Assembly (NCBI RefSeq): GCF_030345705.1
Contig: NZ_JAUASW010000001.1
Location: 1,054,001-1,118,000, forward strand
Source: Pelomonas sp. SE-A7
Lineage (GTDB): Bacteria; Pseudomonadota; Gammaproteobacteria; Burkholderiales; Burkholderiaceae_C
DNA: 64,000 bases
Direction: 5' to 3'
Shown: piece after piece, positions 34,451 to 43,323 of the stretch
Layout: the number at the start of each line of letters is the position of its first letter
How positions within the stretch are numbered: position 1 is the first letter of the stretch
Translations under genes and position numbers: made by a program
Notes under the pieces: model-generated
Seen by the model: only the letters and a program-made list of their open reading frames with translations
Told to the model about the DNA's origin: nothing
The model's database searches: none

Positions 34451-35547
34451 GCAAGACCCACTCTTTGCTGCGCCTGCTCCGAGGCCTGCTGATGCTGGGC
34501 CTGTTCGGCCTGCTGCTGCCGCTGCGGGCCGAGCCCTATCTGGCCGTGCAAGCCGGGCTCAAGTGCGTCGCCTGCCATGTCAACGCCACTGGCGGCGGCC
34601 TGCGCAATGCCCTGGGCAATGCGTTTGCTCAGCGCTCGCTGCCGGCCAATACGCTGCCCGAAGACTGGTACCGCTGGAATGGCGCCGTCACCGACTACCT
34701 GCGCCTGGGCGGCGACTACCGCGGCAGCCAGCAGCGCGCCAGCATGCCCGGCCAGGCCAGCCAGCGCGACAGCGGCACCGACCAGTTCCGCCTCTACGGC
34801 GAGCTGAAGCTGCTGTCCGAGCATGCGGCCCTGGTGCTGGACGAATCGGTCGCGCCGGGCAAGGCCCAGCGCCAGGAAGCCTATCTGCGGCTCGCCACCC
34901 AAGGCCAGGCCTGGTATCTCAAGGCCGGCCAGTTCTACCTGCCCTTCGGCTGGCGGCTGCAGGACAGCAGCAGCCTGGTGCGTTCGACCAGCGGCATCAA
35001 CATGAGCGTGCCCGACAAGGGCGTGGAACTGGGCCTGGAACGCGATCAATGGTCAGCCCAACTGAGCTATACCCGAGGCCCCGGCAACAAGGGCATGGGC
35101 TCGGGCCACCAGCTCGGCGCCCAGCTGGTCCATCTGCAGGACTGGGGGCGGCTCGGCCTGGCCTGGGCCAGCACGGCGGCCCGGGCCGGCGACCGGCGTG
35201 CCATCGGCGTGTTTGCCGGCGCCAACCAGGGGCCGGTGAGCTACCTGGTCGAGCTGGACCTGGTCAGCGATGAAGGATTTCCCGAGGGTCGGCGGCGCAT
35301 GCTCGCCAGCCTGGCCGAGGCGAACTGGCTGATCACCCAGGGCCACAACCTCAAGCTGACGCTGGAGAGCCTGGACCCGGACCGCCGCGTGGCCCATGAC
35401 CGCAAGGTCCGGCACAGCCTGGTCTACGAGTACACGCCGATTCCCTATCTGCAGCTGCGGGCCGGCCTCCGGCGCCATGACGGCATCCCGCAGAACGCCT
35501 TCGACAACCGGCGCCAGAGCTTCCTGGAGCTGCATGGCTTCTTCTGA
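34447..35547 (+). CDS. Heme c motif fused to a porin-like barrel (cytochrome-porin-like)
   Basis: 366 residues. After the signal peptide (to about residue 28) comes one CxxCH motif, CVACH (C40-H44), in a GLKCVACHVNATGGG context, followed by about 300 residues with beta-barrel character: alternating residues, many Tyr/Trp/Gly, and a terminal Phe-Phe. The layout is like that of Cyc2-type fused cytochrome-porins, which carry electrons across the outer membrane, but the surrounding sequence is not clearly Cyc2. It overlaps both the monoheme lipoprotein gene (4 bases) and the radical SAM gene (14 bases). Confidence 0.75.
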   Translation: MSKTHSLLRLLRGLLMLGLFGLLLPLRAEPYLAVQAGLKCVACHVNATGGGLRNALGNAFAQRSLPANTLPEDWYRWNGAVTDYLRLGGDYRGSQQRASMPGQASQRDSGTDQFRLYGELKLLSEHAALVLDESVAPGKAQRQEAYLRLATQGQAWYLKAGQFYLPFGWRLQDSSSLVRSTSGINMSVPDKGVELGLERDQWSAQLSYTRGPGNKGMGSGHQLGAQLVHLQDWGRLGLAWASTAARAGDRRAIGVFAGANQGPVSYLVELDLVSDEGFPEGRRRMLASLAEANWLITQGHNLKLTLESLDPDRRVAHDRKVRHSLVYEYTPIPYLQLRAGLRRHDGIPQNAFDNRRQSFLELHGFF

Positions 35548-36562
35548 CGTCCTCGCGTCGCAAGCGCGGCTGCGGGCCCTGCCCTTGGTCACGCTCTACC
35601 TGACCGAGCGCTGCAATTCGCGCTGCACCAGCTGCGACTACTGGCGCCACGGCCGCGACCAGCTGAGCCTGGCCTCTGTACAGGCACTGCTGCCGCAATT
35701 CCAGCGGCTGGGCACGCGGGCCGTGCTGGTCTCGGGGGGTGAACCGCTGCTGCATCCGCAATGGGCCGAGATCGCCACCCTGCTCAAGTCGGAAGGCCTG
35801 CAGCTGTGGCTGCTCACGGCGGGCCTGGCCCTGGCCAAGCATGCTGCGGCGGTGAGCTCACTGTTCGACAAGCTGACCGTGTCCATGGACGGTGCCGATG
35901 CCGAGACCTATGCCGCGATCCGCGGCGTCGATGCCTTCGACGTGGTCTGCCAGGGACTGCGCGCCGCCGCGCAATTCGGTCGGCCGGCCCTGCTGCGCTG
36001 CACGGTGCAGCAGCGCAATTTCAGGCAGCTGCCCGAGCTGGTGGCCCTGGCGCATGCATGCGGTGCCAGCGGCATTTCCTTTCTCGCCGCCGACCTGGGC
36101 AACCCCCAGGCCTTCGGCCGCATCGCCCTGACGCAGCAGCCCGCGGGCCTGGCCCTGCGGATCGAGGAAGTCGAGGCGCTGGAGCGGCTGATAGACCGGA
36201 TGGAAACGGCGCTGGAGCACGACTTCCGCAGCGGCTTCATCGCCGAGAGTCCGGCCAAGCTGCGCCGCATCGCCGCTCACTACCGGGCGCTGCTGGGCCA
36301 GGGCGAATACCCGCCGGTGCGCTGCAATGCGCCGGAGTTCTCGGCCGTGCTCGAGGCCGGCGGCCGGCTGCGGCCCTGCTTCTTCATCGCCGGCCCGGCC
36401 GGCCAGACGGACGCGACGCTGGAGCAGTCGCTCAACAGCCCGGCCATGCGCGAGCTGCGCGAGTCCATTCGCTGCGGCCAGCGGCCCGAATGCAGGCGCT
36501 GTGTCTGCTCGATGTGGCGCGATCCGGCGGAGCTCGCGCGGCAGCTGGAGATGTCGGCATGA
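35534..36562 (+). CDS. Radical SAM protein with Cys-rich C-terminus (SPASM-like)
   Basis: 342 residues. The radical SAM cluster is CNSRCTSC (C27, C31, C34), with the SAM-binding GGE-type strand in LVSGGEPLLHP. The C-terminal region has further Cys residues (RCNAPEF, RPCFF, CGQRPECRRCVC) that may bind an auxiliary Fe-S cluster, as in SPASM enzymes that modify peptides. The start is inside the end of the heme-barrel gene. Its substrate is unknown. Confidence 0.86.
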   Translation: MASSDVLASQARLRALPLVTLYLTERCNSRCTSCDYWRHGRDQLSLASVQALLPQFQRLGTRAVLVSGGEPLLHPQWAEIATLLKSEGLQLWLLTAGLALAKHAAAVSSLFDKLTVSMDGADAETYAAIRGVDAFDVVCQGLRAAAQFGRPALLRCTVQQRNFRQLPELVALAHACGASGISFLAADLGNPQAFGRIALTQQPAGLALRIEEVEALERLIDRMETALEHDFRSGFIAESPAKLRRIAAHYRALLGQGEYPPVRCNAPEFSAVLEAGGRLRPCFFIAGPAGQTDATLEQSLNSPAMRELRESIRCGQRPECRRCVCSMWRDPAELARQLEMSA

Positions 36563-37242
36563 ACGAGGCCTACGCGCTGGCCAATCTGCCGGCCTATGAC
36601 CGCTGGGCCGAGAGCTATCCGCCGCTGGCCCACAACGCGCTGATGCAGGCCGAGCAGGCGGCGATGCTGGAACTGCTGCCCTCGCCGCGCGGTCTGATCG
36701 CGCTGGACCTGGCCTGTGGCACCGGCCGCTATGTGCGGCTGCTTCGGCAGCGCGGCGCGGCCTGGGTCGTGGGCAGCGACCTGTCCAGCGGCATGCTGGA
36801 CCATGCCGGCGGCTTTGCACGGCTGCGCGCCGACATGATGAAGTTGCCGTTCCGCGCTGCCAGCTTCGAGCTGGTGACCGCCGGCCTGGCGGTCGGTCAT
36901 GCGCCCGATCTCGGCGCCTGGCTCGCCGGCCTGGCCCGGGTGATGAAGCCCGGCGCCATCCTGGTCTATTCCGATTTCCATCCCGAAGCCGCCCAGGCCG
37001 GCATGACGCGCACCTTCGTCGACAGCGACCAGGTGCTGCACGTGCTGAAGCACCGCATCCACGAGCTGCACCAGCATCAAGCGGCTGCGGACAGCGTGGG
37101 CTTTGAAATGGAAGCGCTCGTCGAGGTCAGGCCCGGCGAGGGCCATGGCAGGGTCTTCGATGCCTGGCCGCAAGTCGCCGCGCGCTGGCCCGGTGTCGCC
37201 CTGGTGCTGGCCATCCGCCTGCGCAAACGGGGCCTGTCATGA
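36559..37242 (+). CDS. Class I SAM-dependent methyltransferase
   Basis: 227 residues. SAM-binding motif I is LDLACGTGRYVRLLR, with an acidic residue ending strand 2 (GSDLSSGMLDHA) and the MMKLPF-type motif. It resembles UbiE/BioC-like methyltransferases, whose substrates vary. ATGA overlaps on both sides tie it to the radical SAM gene and the amidohydrolase gene. Confidence 0.88.
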   Translation: MNEAYALANLPAYDRWAESYPPLAHNALMQAEQAAMLELLPSPRGLIALDLACGTGRYVRLLRQRGAAWVVGSDLSSGMLDHAGGFARLRADMMKLPFRAASFELVTAGLAVGHAPDLGAWLAGLARVMKPGAILVYSDFHPEAAQAGMTRTFVDSDQVLHVLKHRIHELHQHQAAADSVGFEMEALVEVRPGEGHGRVFDAWPQVAARWPGVALVLAIRLRKRGLS

Positions 37243-38393
37243 GCCTGCTCTTCGTCAACGGCGGTGCGCCGGGACAGGCCCGGCTGCGCGTGCTCGGCGG
37301 GCTCATCGTCGATGCCGCCGGCCCTGGAGCCCACGGCGAGACCGTCATCGACCTGCAGGGTGACCGCCTGCTGCCCGGGCTGATCAATGCCCATGAGCAT
37401 CTGCAGCTCAATGCCCTGCCCCGCCTCAGCTACCGGCAGCGGTACGAGCGGGTGGGCGACTGGATAGCCGACATCGATGCACGCCGCAGCCAGGATCCAT
37501 TGCTGCGGGCCAACCAGGCGATCCCGCGCGCGCAGCGCCTGCTGATCGGCGGCCTCAAGAACCTGCTCAGCGGCGCCACCACGGTGGTCCATCACGATCC
37601 GCTCTACCCGTCGCTGCTGGAACCAGGCTTTCCGGTCGAGGTGCTGCGGTCCTATGGCTGGTCGCATTCGCTGGAACTGGACGGTGCCGAGCACGTGCGG
37701 CGCTCCTTCCAGGCCACGCCGCCCGAGCAGCCCTGGATCATCCACGCCGCCGAAGGCCTGGACAGCGGCGACGAGTTCGAGCAGCTCGACCGCCTGGGCT
37801 GCATCGCCGCCAACACCGTGCTGGTCCATGGCCTGGCCCTGAGCGCCGATCAGCAGCAGCGGCTGATGCAGCGCGGCGCCTGCCTGGTCTGGTGCCCGGG
37901 CTCCAACCTGCACTTGTTCCAGCGCACGCCGGAAGTCCGCCCGCTGCTGGAGCGAGGCTGCCTGCTGCTGGGCAGCGATTCACGCATCAGCGGCGGCCGC
38001 GACCTGCTGGCCGAACTGCCGCTGGCGCGCGAACTGGCCGGGCTGAGCGAGGCCGGACTCGAAGCACTCTTGACCTCGCAGGCGGCCGCACGTCTGCGCC
38101 TGAACGACCGCGGCCGGCTGCTGCCGGGCTTGCGCGCCGATCTGCTCGTGCTGCCCCGCGGCCTGAAGCTCAGTGAGGCGCAGCGTGCGGACCTGCGGCT
38201 GGTGATGGTCGGCGGCCGCATGCTTTGCGCTGACCCGGCCTTCGCGAGCGCAGGCGGACCCGGCCTGCTGCCGGTGCAAGTCGACGGCCGACCCAAATCG
38301 CTGGAGCGCTCGCTGGTCGAGGCACTGCAAGGCGCAGCCATCAGCGAACCCGGCCTGGTGCTGGAACCCAGGCCGGCGGAGGCCCTGGCATGA
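37239..38393 (+). CDS. Amidohydrolase, adenosine/SAH deaminase-like
   Basis: 384 residues. Metal and catalytic residues follow the nucleoside/triazine deaminase pattern: H52 and H54 (INAHEHLQ), H169 with E172 (HAAEG), H197 (LVHGLAL) and D247 (LGSDSR). Relatives deaminate S-adenosylhomocysteine, methylthioadenosine or 5'-deoxyadenosine. Those are by-products of the radical SAM enzymes and methyltransferases around it, so a recycling role is attractive but inferred. The substrate could equally be a pathway intermediate. Overlaps its neighbours by 4 bases on each side. Confidence 0.8.
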   Translation: MSLLFVNGGAPGQARLRVLGGLIVDAAGPGAHGETVIDLQGDRLLPGLINAHEHLQLNALPRLSYRQRYERVGDWIADIDARRSQDPLLRANQAIPRAQRLLIGGLKNLLSGATTVVHHDPLYPSLLEPGFPVEVLRSYGWSHSLELDGAEHVRRSFQATPPEQPWIIHAAEGLDSGDEFEQLDRLGCIAANTVLVHGLALSADQQQRLMQRGACLVWCPGSNLHLFQRTPEVRPLLERGCLLLGSDSRISGGRDLLAELPLARELAGLSEAGLEALLTSQAAARLRLNDRGRLLPGLRADLLVLPRGLKLSEAQRADLRLVMVGGRMLCADPAFASAGGPGLLPVQVDGRPKSLERSLVEALQGAAISEPGLVLEPRPAEALA

Positions 38394-39898
38394 AGACCCG
38401 CAAGCCGCTGCTGCTGATCAATCCGCGCATCACTTCCAAGCCGCGCTTCCCGCTGGCGGTGATGCAGCTGGCCACGGCCCTGCGGGCGGACCGCCCGGTG
38501 CAGATCCTCGACGGCAACGTCCATGCCGATTTCGCGGAACGCGCGACGGCCCTGCTGGCCAGCGGCGACTTCGCGGCCGTGGGCCTCAGCGTCATGGGCG
38601 GGCCCCAGCTGGTCAGCGCCCTGGCCGCTTCGCGGGCGATCCGGCAAGCGCTGCCCGGCCTGCCCATCGTCTGGGGCGGCTACTTTCCGACGATCTGCCC
38701 GGACGCGGCATTGAATGGCGACAGCCCGGTCAGCCAGGTGGTCCGCGGCCCTGGCGAGGCCACGCTGGCGGAACTGCTGCGGGCGCTGGACGACGGCGCT
38801 GCGGCCGAGGCGCTGGCAGCCATCGATGGCCTGTCCTGGCGGCACGCGGGCCAGCTGGTGCACAACCGCGAGCGCGCGTTCTCGGCCCAGTCGCTGCAGC
38901 AGCCGCTGGACTACCACGGTGTTGACCAGCCCCAGCAGTACCTCAGGCCCACCTACCTCGGCCGGCGCACCACCGGCTACCAGGCGGCACTGGGCTGCCG
39001 CTACCGCTGCACTTTCTGCGGCGTGGCCGCCATGTTCCGGGGCAAGACCGCCCTGCCCGGCGCCGAGCGCCTGGACCGCGACCTCGGCTATCTGAAAGCC
39101 GAGTTCGGCGCCGACTCGGTGCAGTTCTACGACCACAACTTCTTCGACCGCGAAAGCGCGATGCTGCCCCTGCTCGAGGTGCTGGCCCACCATGCCCTGC
39201 CATGGTGGTGCTATGCCCGCGCCGATGCGCTGGCCCAGCTGTCCGAAGCGGCCTGGGCCCTGGTCCGGCGCAGCCGCTTGCGCATGGCCTACATAGGCGC
39301 CGAAACGCCCAATCCGCAGCTGCTGCGCGAGATGCGCAAGGGCACCCAGGTGGACCAGACACTGGCCGCCGTGGAGCAATGCCGCCGACACGGCGTCATC
39401 CCCGAGCTGTCCTTCATGCTGGCGCCTCCGCATGACCCCGAGGGCGAAACCGAGCGCTGCTTTGACTTCATTCGCCGCATCAAGCGACTGCATCCGGCCG
39501 CCGAAATCATGCTGCACATCAACACGCCGCTGCCGACGGCACCAGGCCCCGGCCGCGCGCCCTTGGCGGCGACGCCCTTACGCGACCTGCAGGGCCAGCC
39601 GGTGCGCTTTCCGGACCATGTCGAAGGCTGGGCCGAACCGGCCTGGGTGGCCTACTGGTGCCACCGCAATGCGCCCTGGGTCAGCGAACGGCTGCTGGAG
39701 CGGATCCGCGGTTTCACCACCGTGCTCGGCTGCCGCTTCCCCACGGTCACCGACATCCGCGCGCCCTCCTGGCAGCGCCGCACCCTCAGCGCCAGCGCGG
39801 CCTGGCGCTATCGCTTCGGACGCTACGAACGGCCCTGGGAACTGCAGCTGCTGCAGCGCATGGTCAGGCTGTGGGATCCGCAGCTGTCCAGCCTTTGA
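38390..39898 (+). CDS. B12-binding-layout radical SAM protein
   Basis: 502 residues. An N-terminal Rossmann-like domain of the cobalamin-binding type (LLLINPRI..., VGLSVMG, VWGGYFPT) without a clear DxHxxG is followed by the radical SAM core with CRYRCTFC (C203, C207, C210) and QFYDHNFFDR and YIGAETPNP strands. This is the class B methylase/MiaB-like layout seen in secondary-metabolite and lipid-modifying enzymes. A C-terminal helical region of about 100 residues is rich in Arg and Trp. Confidence 0.88.
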   Translation: MKTRKPLLLINPRITSKPRFPLAVMQLATALRADRPVQILDGNVHADFAERATALLASGDFAAVGLSVMGGPQLVSALAASRAIRQALPGLPIVWGGYFPTICPDAALNGDSPVSQVVRGPGEATLAELLRALDDGAAAEALAAIDGLSWRHAGQLVHNRERAFSAQSLQQPLDYHGVDQPQQYLRPTYLGRRTTGYQAALGCRYRCTFCGVAAMFRGKTALPGAERLDRDLGYLKAEFGADSVQFYDHNFFDRESAMLPLLEVLAHHALPWWCYARADALAQLSEAAWALVRRSRLRMAYIGAETPNPQLLREMRKGTQVDQTLAAVEQCRRHGVIPELSFMLAPPHDPEGETERCFDFIRRIKRLHPAAEIMLHINTPLPTAPGPGRAPLAATPLRDLQGQPVRFPDHVEGWAEPAWVAYWCHRNAPWVSERLLERIRGFTTVLGCRFPTVTDIRAPSWQRRTLSASAAWRYRFGRYERPWELQLLQRMVRLWDPQLSSL

Positions 39899-39921
39899 TC
39901 CAGCCAGCGCAGGAGCCAGCC

Positions 39922-41031
39922 ATGCTCAAGGTGGTGCAGATCAGCTTCCATGCCGACCCGGCCGAGCGGGCGGCCGAAGACTTGCTGAACGCCTGGCCCA
40001 CCGTTGTCGAGCTGGCCGAATCGGCGGCCGCGGCCGGCGCTTCGGTCCAGGTGCTGCAAGCGAGTCGGCGGCCGGACCAGCTGCGACGCGGCGGCATCGA
40101 CTACCGCTTCCTGCCCATGGCCAAGCGCCGCGACCGGCTGGCGCTCTTGCAGCTGCTGCAGGATGACCCGCCCGATCTGCTGCATCTGCAGGGCCTGGGT
40201 TTTCCGGCCCAGGCGAGCTGGCTGGCCACCGAGCTGCCTGGACGGCCGCTGCTGCTGCAGGACCGCGCCGACCAGCCGGCGCGGCGCTGGTGGCGGCATC
40301 TGCAGTCGCGGCGCGCCCTGGCGTCGGCTCGCGGCCTGCTGTTCTGCTCGCGCGAGCAGGCCGTGCCCTGGCAGCGCCAAGGCTTGCTGAAGCCGCCCAC
40401 CCGCATCTACGAATTGCCCGGCTCCAGCAGCCGTTTCGGCGTGAGCGACCGGCTTCAGGCCCGCGGCGCCACCGGCCTGGTCGGTGATCCGGCTTTGCTG
40501 TGGGTCGCCCACCTGGACGCCAACAAGGACCCGCTGACCGTGCTCGACGGCCTGGCCCTTGCCAGCGAGCAACTGCCCGGCCTGAAGCTGTGGTGCTGCT
40601 TCGACCGCGCACCGCTGCTGGAGCAGGTGCAGGCCCGCATCGCCGGCGACAGCCGCTTGGCCGGCCGAGTGCAGCTGCTCGGCCGCCTGCCGCATGCCGA
40701 GATCGAGCGCTGGATGAACGCCGCCGACTTCCTGGTGCAAGGCAGCCAGCGCGAAAGCACCGGCTACAGCGTGATCGAGGCCCTGGCCTGCGGCCTGCCG
40801 CTGCTGGTGACCGACATCCCCGCCTTCCGCGCCCTGGCCGGCCCCGAGCCGGTTGGCCGCCTGTGGCGAGCCGGCGATCCCTATGCCTTGCATGCCGCCC
40901 TGCTGGCCCTGGCCGGCCGCCCGCCGTCGGCGCTTCGCCAGGCGGCGCGGCAGCGCTTCGAGAGCGAGCTGTCGCCCCAGGCCCTGGGGCGCCGCCTGGT
41001 CTCGATCTACGAGGACCTGCTCCTGCCATGA
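39922..41031 (+). CDS. Glycosyltransferase family 4
   Basis: 369 residues, GT-B fold. The N-terminal half (VVQISFHADP) and the C-terminal nucleotide-sugar domain (VAHLDANKDPLTVLDGLALA, then QGSQRESTGYSVIEALACGLPLLVTD) fit GT4 enzymes. AGGAG precedes the ATG at 39922. The 23-base gap to the upstream radical SAM gene and the 4-base overlap with the flippase gene place it in the same operon. Confidence 0.88.
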   Translation: MLKVVQISFHADPAERAAEDLLNAWPTVVELAESAAAAGASVQVLQASRRPDQLRRGGIDYRFLPMAKRRDRLALLQLLQDDPPDLLHLQGLGFPAQASWLATELPGRPLLLQDRADQPARRWWRHLQSRRALASARGLLFCSREQAVPWQRQGLLKPPTRIYELPGSSSRFGVSDRLQARGATGLVGDPALLWVAHLDANKDPLTVLDGLALASEQLPGLKLWCCFDRAPLLEQVQARIAGDSRLAGRVQLLGRLPHAEIERWMNAADFLVQGSQRESTGYSVIEALACGLPLLVTDIPAFRALAGPEPVGRLWRAGDPYALHAALLALAGRPPSALRQAARQRFESELSPQALGRRLVSIYEDLLLP

Positions 41032-42482
41032 AGCCAACGACGCCCGAGGCCTGGCGCCAGGCCTTTCTGATCAACCTGGCCTCGAGCAGCCTGGCCCAGG
41101 TTTCGGCCTTCGTGCTGTCCCTGCTGCTGGCACGCCTGCTGACGCCGGCGGAACTTGGGGTCTACGCGCTCGCCGCTCTGCTGGCCGGCTTCGCTCATTT
41201 GCTGCGTGATTTCGGCATCTCCACCTACTTGCAGCGTCAGTCATCACTGGATCGCGAGCAGCTGGCCTCCTGCTTCGGTTTTCTGCTGGTAACCGGCTTC
41301 TCGTCGGCCGCCCTGCTGGCTCTGGCCGGCGATCCGCTGGCGCGCTACTACGCCATGCCCGAGTTGGCCGACACCTTGCAGGTGCTGGCACTGGGATTCC
41401 TGCTGCTGCCGTTCAGCACCCTGGTCGCGGCCCTGCAGCAGCGCGAGCTCGCCGCATCTCGCATCGCCCTGGTCGCCCGCCTCGGCGGCACAGCCCATGC
41501 GCTGACCGCCTTGGTGCTGGCCTGGCAGGGCTGGGGGCCGCTCAGCCTGGCCTGGGCTTCGGTGGCGGCCATCGTCGTGTGCAGCCTCGCCCATCTGCGG
41601 CTCAAGCCGGCCGACTTCGATTGGCGACCGTCAACCCGGCACTGGCAGCCCCTGCTGCATTTCGGCAGCGGCAGCATGCTGGGCAGTCTGGCCAATCAGC
41701 TGAACCAGGCCCTGCCCGGCCTGCTGCTGGGCCGCCTGGGCGGACCGACCCAGCTCGGCCTCTATGCCAGGGCCTCGACCCTGGCCCAGCTGTTCACCGC
41801 GCTGGCCGGTCCGGCAATGAGCTTCGGCGCCTTGCCCAAGCTGGCCGAGCAGCACCATACCCAACGTCCGCTGGCACCGCTGCTGCTGCAGGCCACGGCC
41901 TTGCTGACCGGCGTGGCCTGGCCGGTGCTGGCCTTGGCCGCGGTCTTCGGCGAGGACCTGCTGGGCCTGCTCTACGGCCCGGCCTGGCTGGGCGCGGCGC
42001 CGGCCATCCCCGCCCTGGCCCTGGCCGCCGCCCTGGCCCTGCCCTTCCACTACCTGGGCACGGCCCTGAGCGCCACCGGTCGCCCCGGCCTGGCGGTCTG
42101 GCCACCGGTTTTCAGCCTGCTGCTGCGCCTGGCGCTGCTGTACTGGCTCGTGGTCGCCGATGCGGCCTCGATGGCCTGGCTGCTGATGTTCGCCGGCCTG
42201 CTAGGCCTGCCGCTGCTGGCCTGGCTGCAGCAGCGCTGGCTGGGCATCTCATGGCGGTCGCTGGCCCGGGCGCTGCAGGCCAGCCTGCTGGTTCTGCTGA
42301 GCTGCCTGGCAACAGCCTGTTTGCTGCTGCAGGTCCTGTCCGGCCTGGCTTCGACGGTCCGGCTGATGCTGGCCCTGCCTGTCTTGCTGGCCGTCTGGCT
42401 GCTGAGCCTGCAGCTGAGCGGCCATCCGCTGGCCGCCCAGTTTCAGGGCGGGCCGCGGCGCTTCATCACGATCAGGAAATGA
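41028..42482 (+). CDS. Oligosaccharide flippase-like MATE/Wzx membrane protein
   Basis: 484 residues, about 12-14 membrane helices. The N-terminus (FLINLASSSLAQVSAFVLSLLLARLLTP) and the AELGVYALA segment are typical of Wzx-type flippases that move lipid-linked glycans across the inner membrane. It follows a GT4 gene with an ATGA overlap. The 3' end overlaps the facing methyltransferase gene by 40 bases. Confidence 0.88.
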   Translation: MKPTTPEAWRQAFLINLASSSLAQVSAFVLSLLLARLLTPAELGVYALAALLAGFAHLLRDFGISTYLQRQSSLDREQLASCFGFLLVTGFSSAALLALAGDPLARYYAMPELADTLQVLALGFLLLPFSTLVAALQQRELAASRIALVARLGGTAHALTALVLAWQGWGPLSLAWASVAAIVVCSLAHLRLKPADFDWRPSTRHWQPLLHFGSGSMLGSLANQLNQALPGLLLGRLGGPTQLGLYARASTLAQLFTALAGPAMSFGALPKLAEQHHTQRPLAPLLLQATALLTGVAWPVLALAAVFGEDLLGLLYGPAWLGAAPAIPALALAAALALPFHYLGTALSATGRPGLAVWPPVFSLLLRLALLYWLVVADAASMAWLLMFAGLLGLPLLAWLQQRWLGISWRSLARALQASLLVLLSCLATACLLLQVLSGLASTVRLMLALPVLLAVWLLSLQLSGHPLAAQFQGGPRRFITIRK

Positions 42483-43282
42483 TCGCCCATCGCTCGCAGC
42501 CCCGGCCAGCCGGCCAGGCGCCTGTCCAGGCGCCACAGCCATTCATGCCAGCGCGGATGACGCTGGCGCAGGCCGTCGAGGTAAGGCGGCGGCACGAACA
42601 AGCAGAGCCCGCGGCGGTGCACCAGCTCGAAATGCGGCGCGAAGGCACGGTAGAACTCGTCGGGCGTGTAGTAGCGGGTCCAGATGCGGTGCTTGTTCAT
42701 GCCCACGGCCACGGTGTCGCGGGTGAAGCGCACGGCGATGCGCGACCAGCGCCGCTGCAGCGCGTAGTGGCCGATCTCCCAGGGGCAGTAGCGCCCGATC
42801 ACGGTGAACGCCAGCTGGCCATCGGGCCTGAGCAGGCGGGCACATTGCCGGGCCAGCTCGTCGAGATCGGGCACGCAGTTCAGCGGTCCGAGGTTGGAAT
42901 AGGCGCCGTCGAACTGGCCGTCGCCCTCCAGCCGCGCCAGCTCCTGCGCACCCAGCAGCAGGGCGCGCACTCGCTCAGCCAGACCTTGGTCCTGCGCCCG
43001 GCCGGCGGTGCGTTCGACCATGGCGGGCGACCAGTCCGTGGCCCAGACGCTGTGACCCTGCCCGGCCATGCGCACCGCATCCAGGCCGGTGCCGCAGCCT
43101 ATGTCGATCAGGCGCGACGGGCCAGTGAAGCAGCGGTCCAGCCAGCGCCACATCTCGGTGCGCATGTCCTGGATCGCGCCGTTGTTGCCGCGCGGGCCGT
43201 CGTAGTCGGCGGCCACGCTGTCGAAGGCGGCGCGGGTATCGGCCAGTTGCCGGTCCAGTTCAGGAGTCAGGGCCTTGTCCAT
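42443..43282 (-). CDS. Class I SAM-dependent methyltransferase
   Basis: 279 residues. SAM-binding motif LIDIGCGTGLDAVRMAGQGHSV is followed by TDWSPAMVERT. A long C-terminal part with RYYTPDEFYRAF resembles methyltransferases of glycan or natural-product pathways. It runs against the flippase gene, overlapping it by 40 bases, and is divergent from the next glycosyltransferase with 41 bases between start codons. Confidence 0.86.
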   Translation of the reverse strand: MDKALTPELDRQLADTRAAFDSVAADYDGPRGNNGAIQDMRTEMWRWLDRCFTGPSRLIDIGCGTGLDAVRMAGQGHSVWATDWSPAMVERTAGRAQDQGLAERVRALLLGAQELARLEGDGQFDGAYSNLGPLNCVPDLDELARQCARLLRPDGQLAFTVIGRYCPWEIGHYALQRRWSRIAVRFTRDTVAVGMNKHRIWTRYYTPDEFYRAFAPHFELVHRRGLCLFVPPPYLDGLRQRHPRWHEWLWRLDRRLAGWPGLRAMGDHFLIVMKRRGPP

Positions 43283-43323
43283 GGGGTCGAGGGCTTGAAG
43301 ATGAAGAAGAAGGAGTGGCGGGC

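Noticed and set aside
40500..42482. A longer 660-codon frame with the flippase gene as its C-terminal part
   Set aside because: The extra 176 codons lie inside the upstream glycosyltransferase in another frame; the flippase N-terminus fits the ATG at 41028 exactly.
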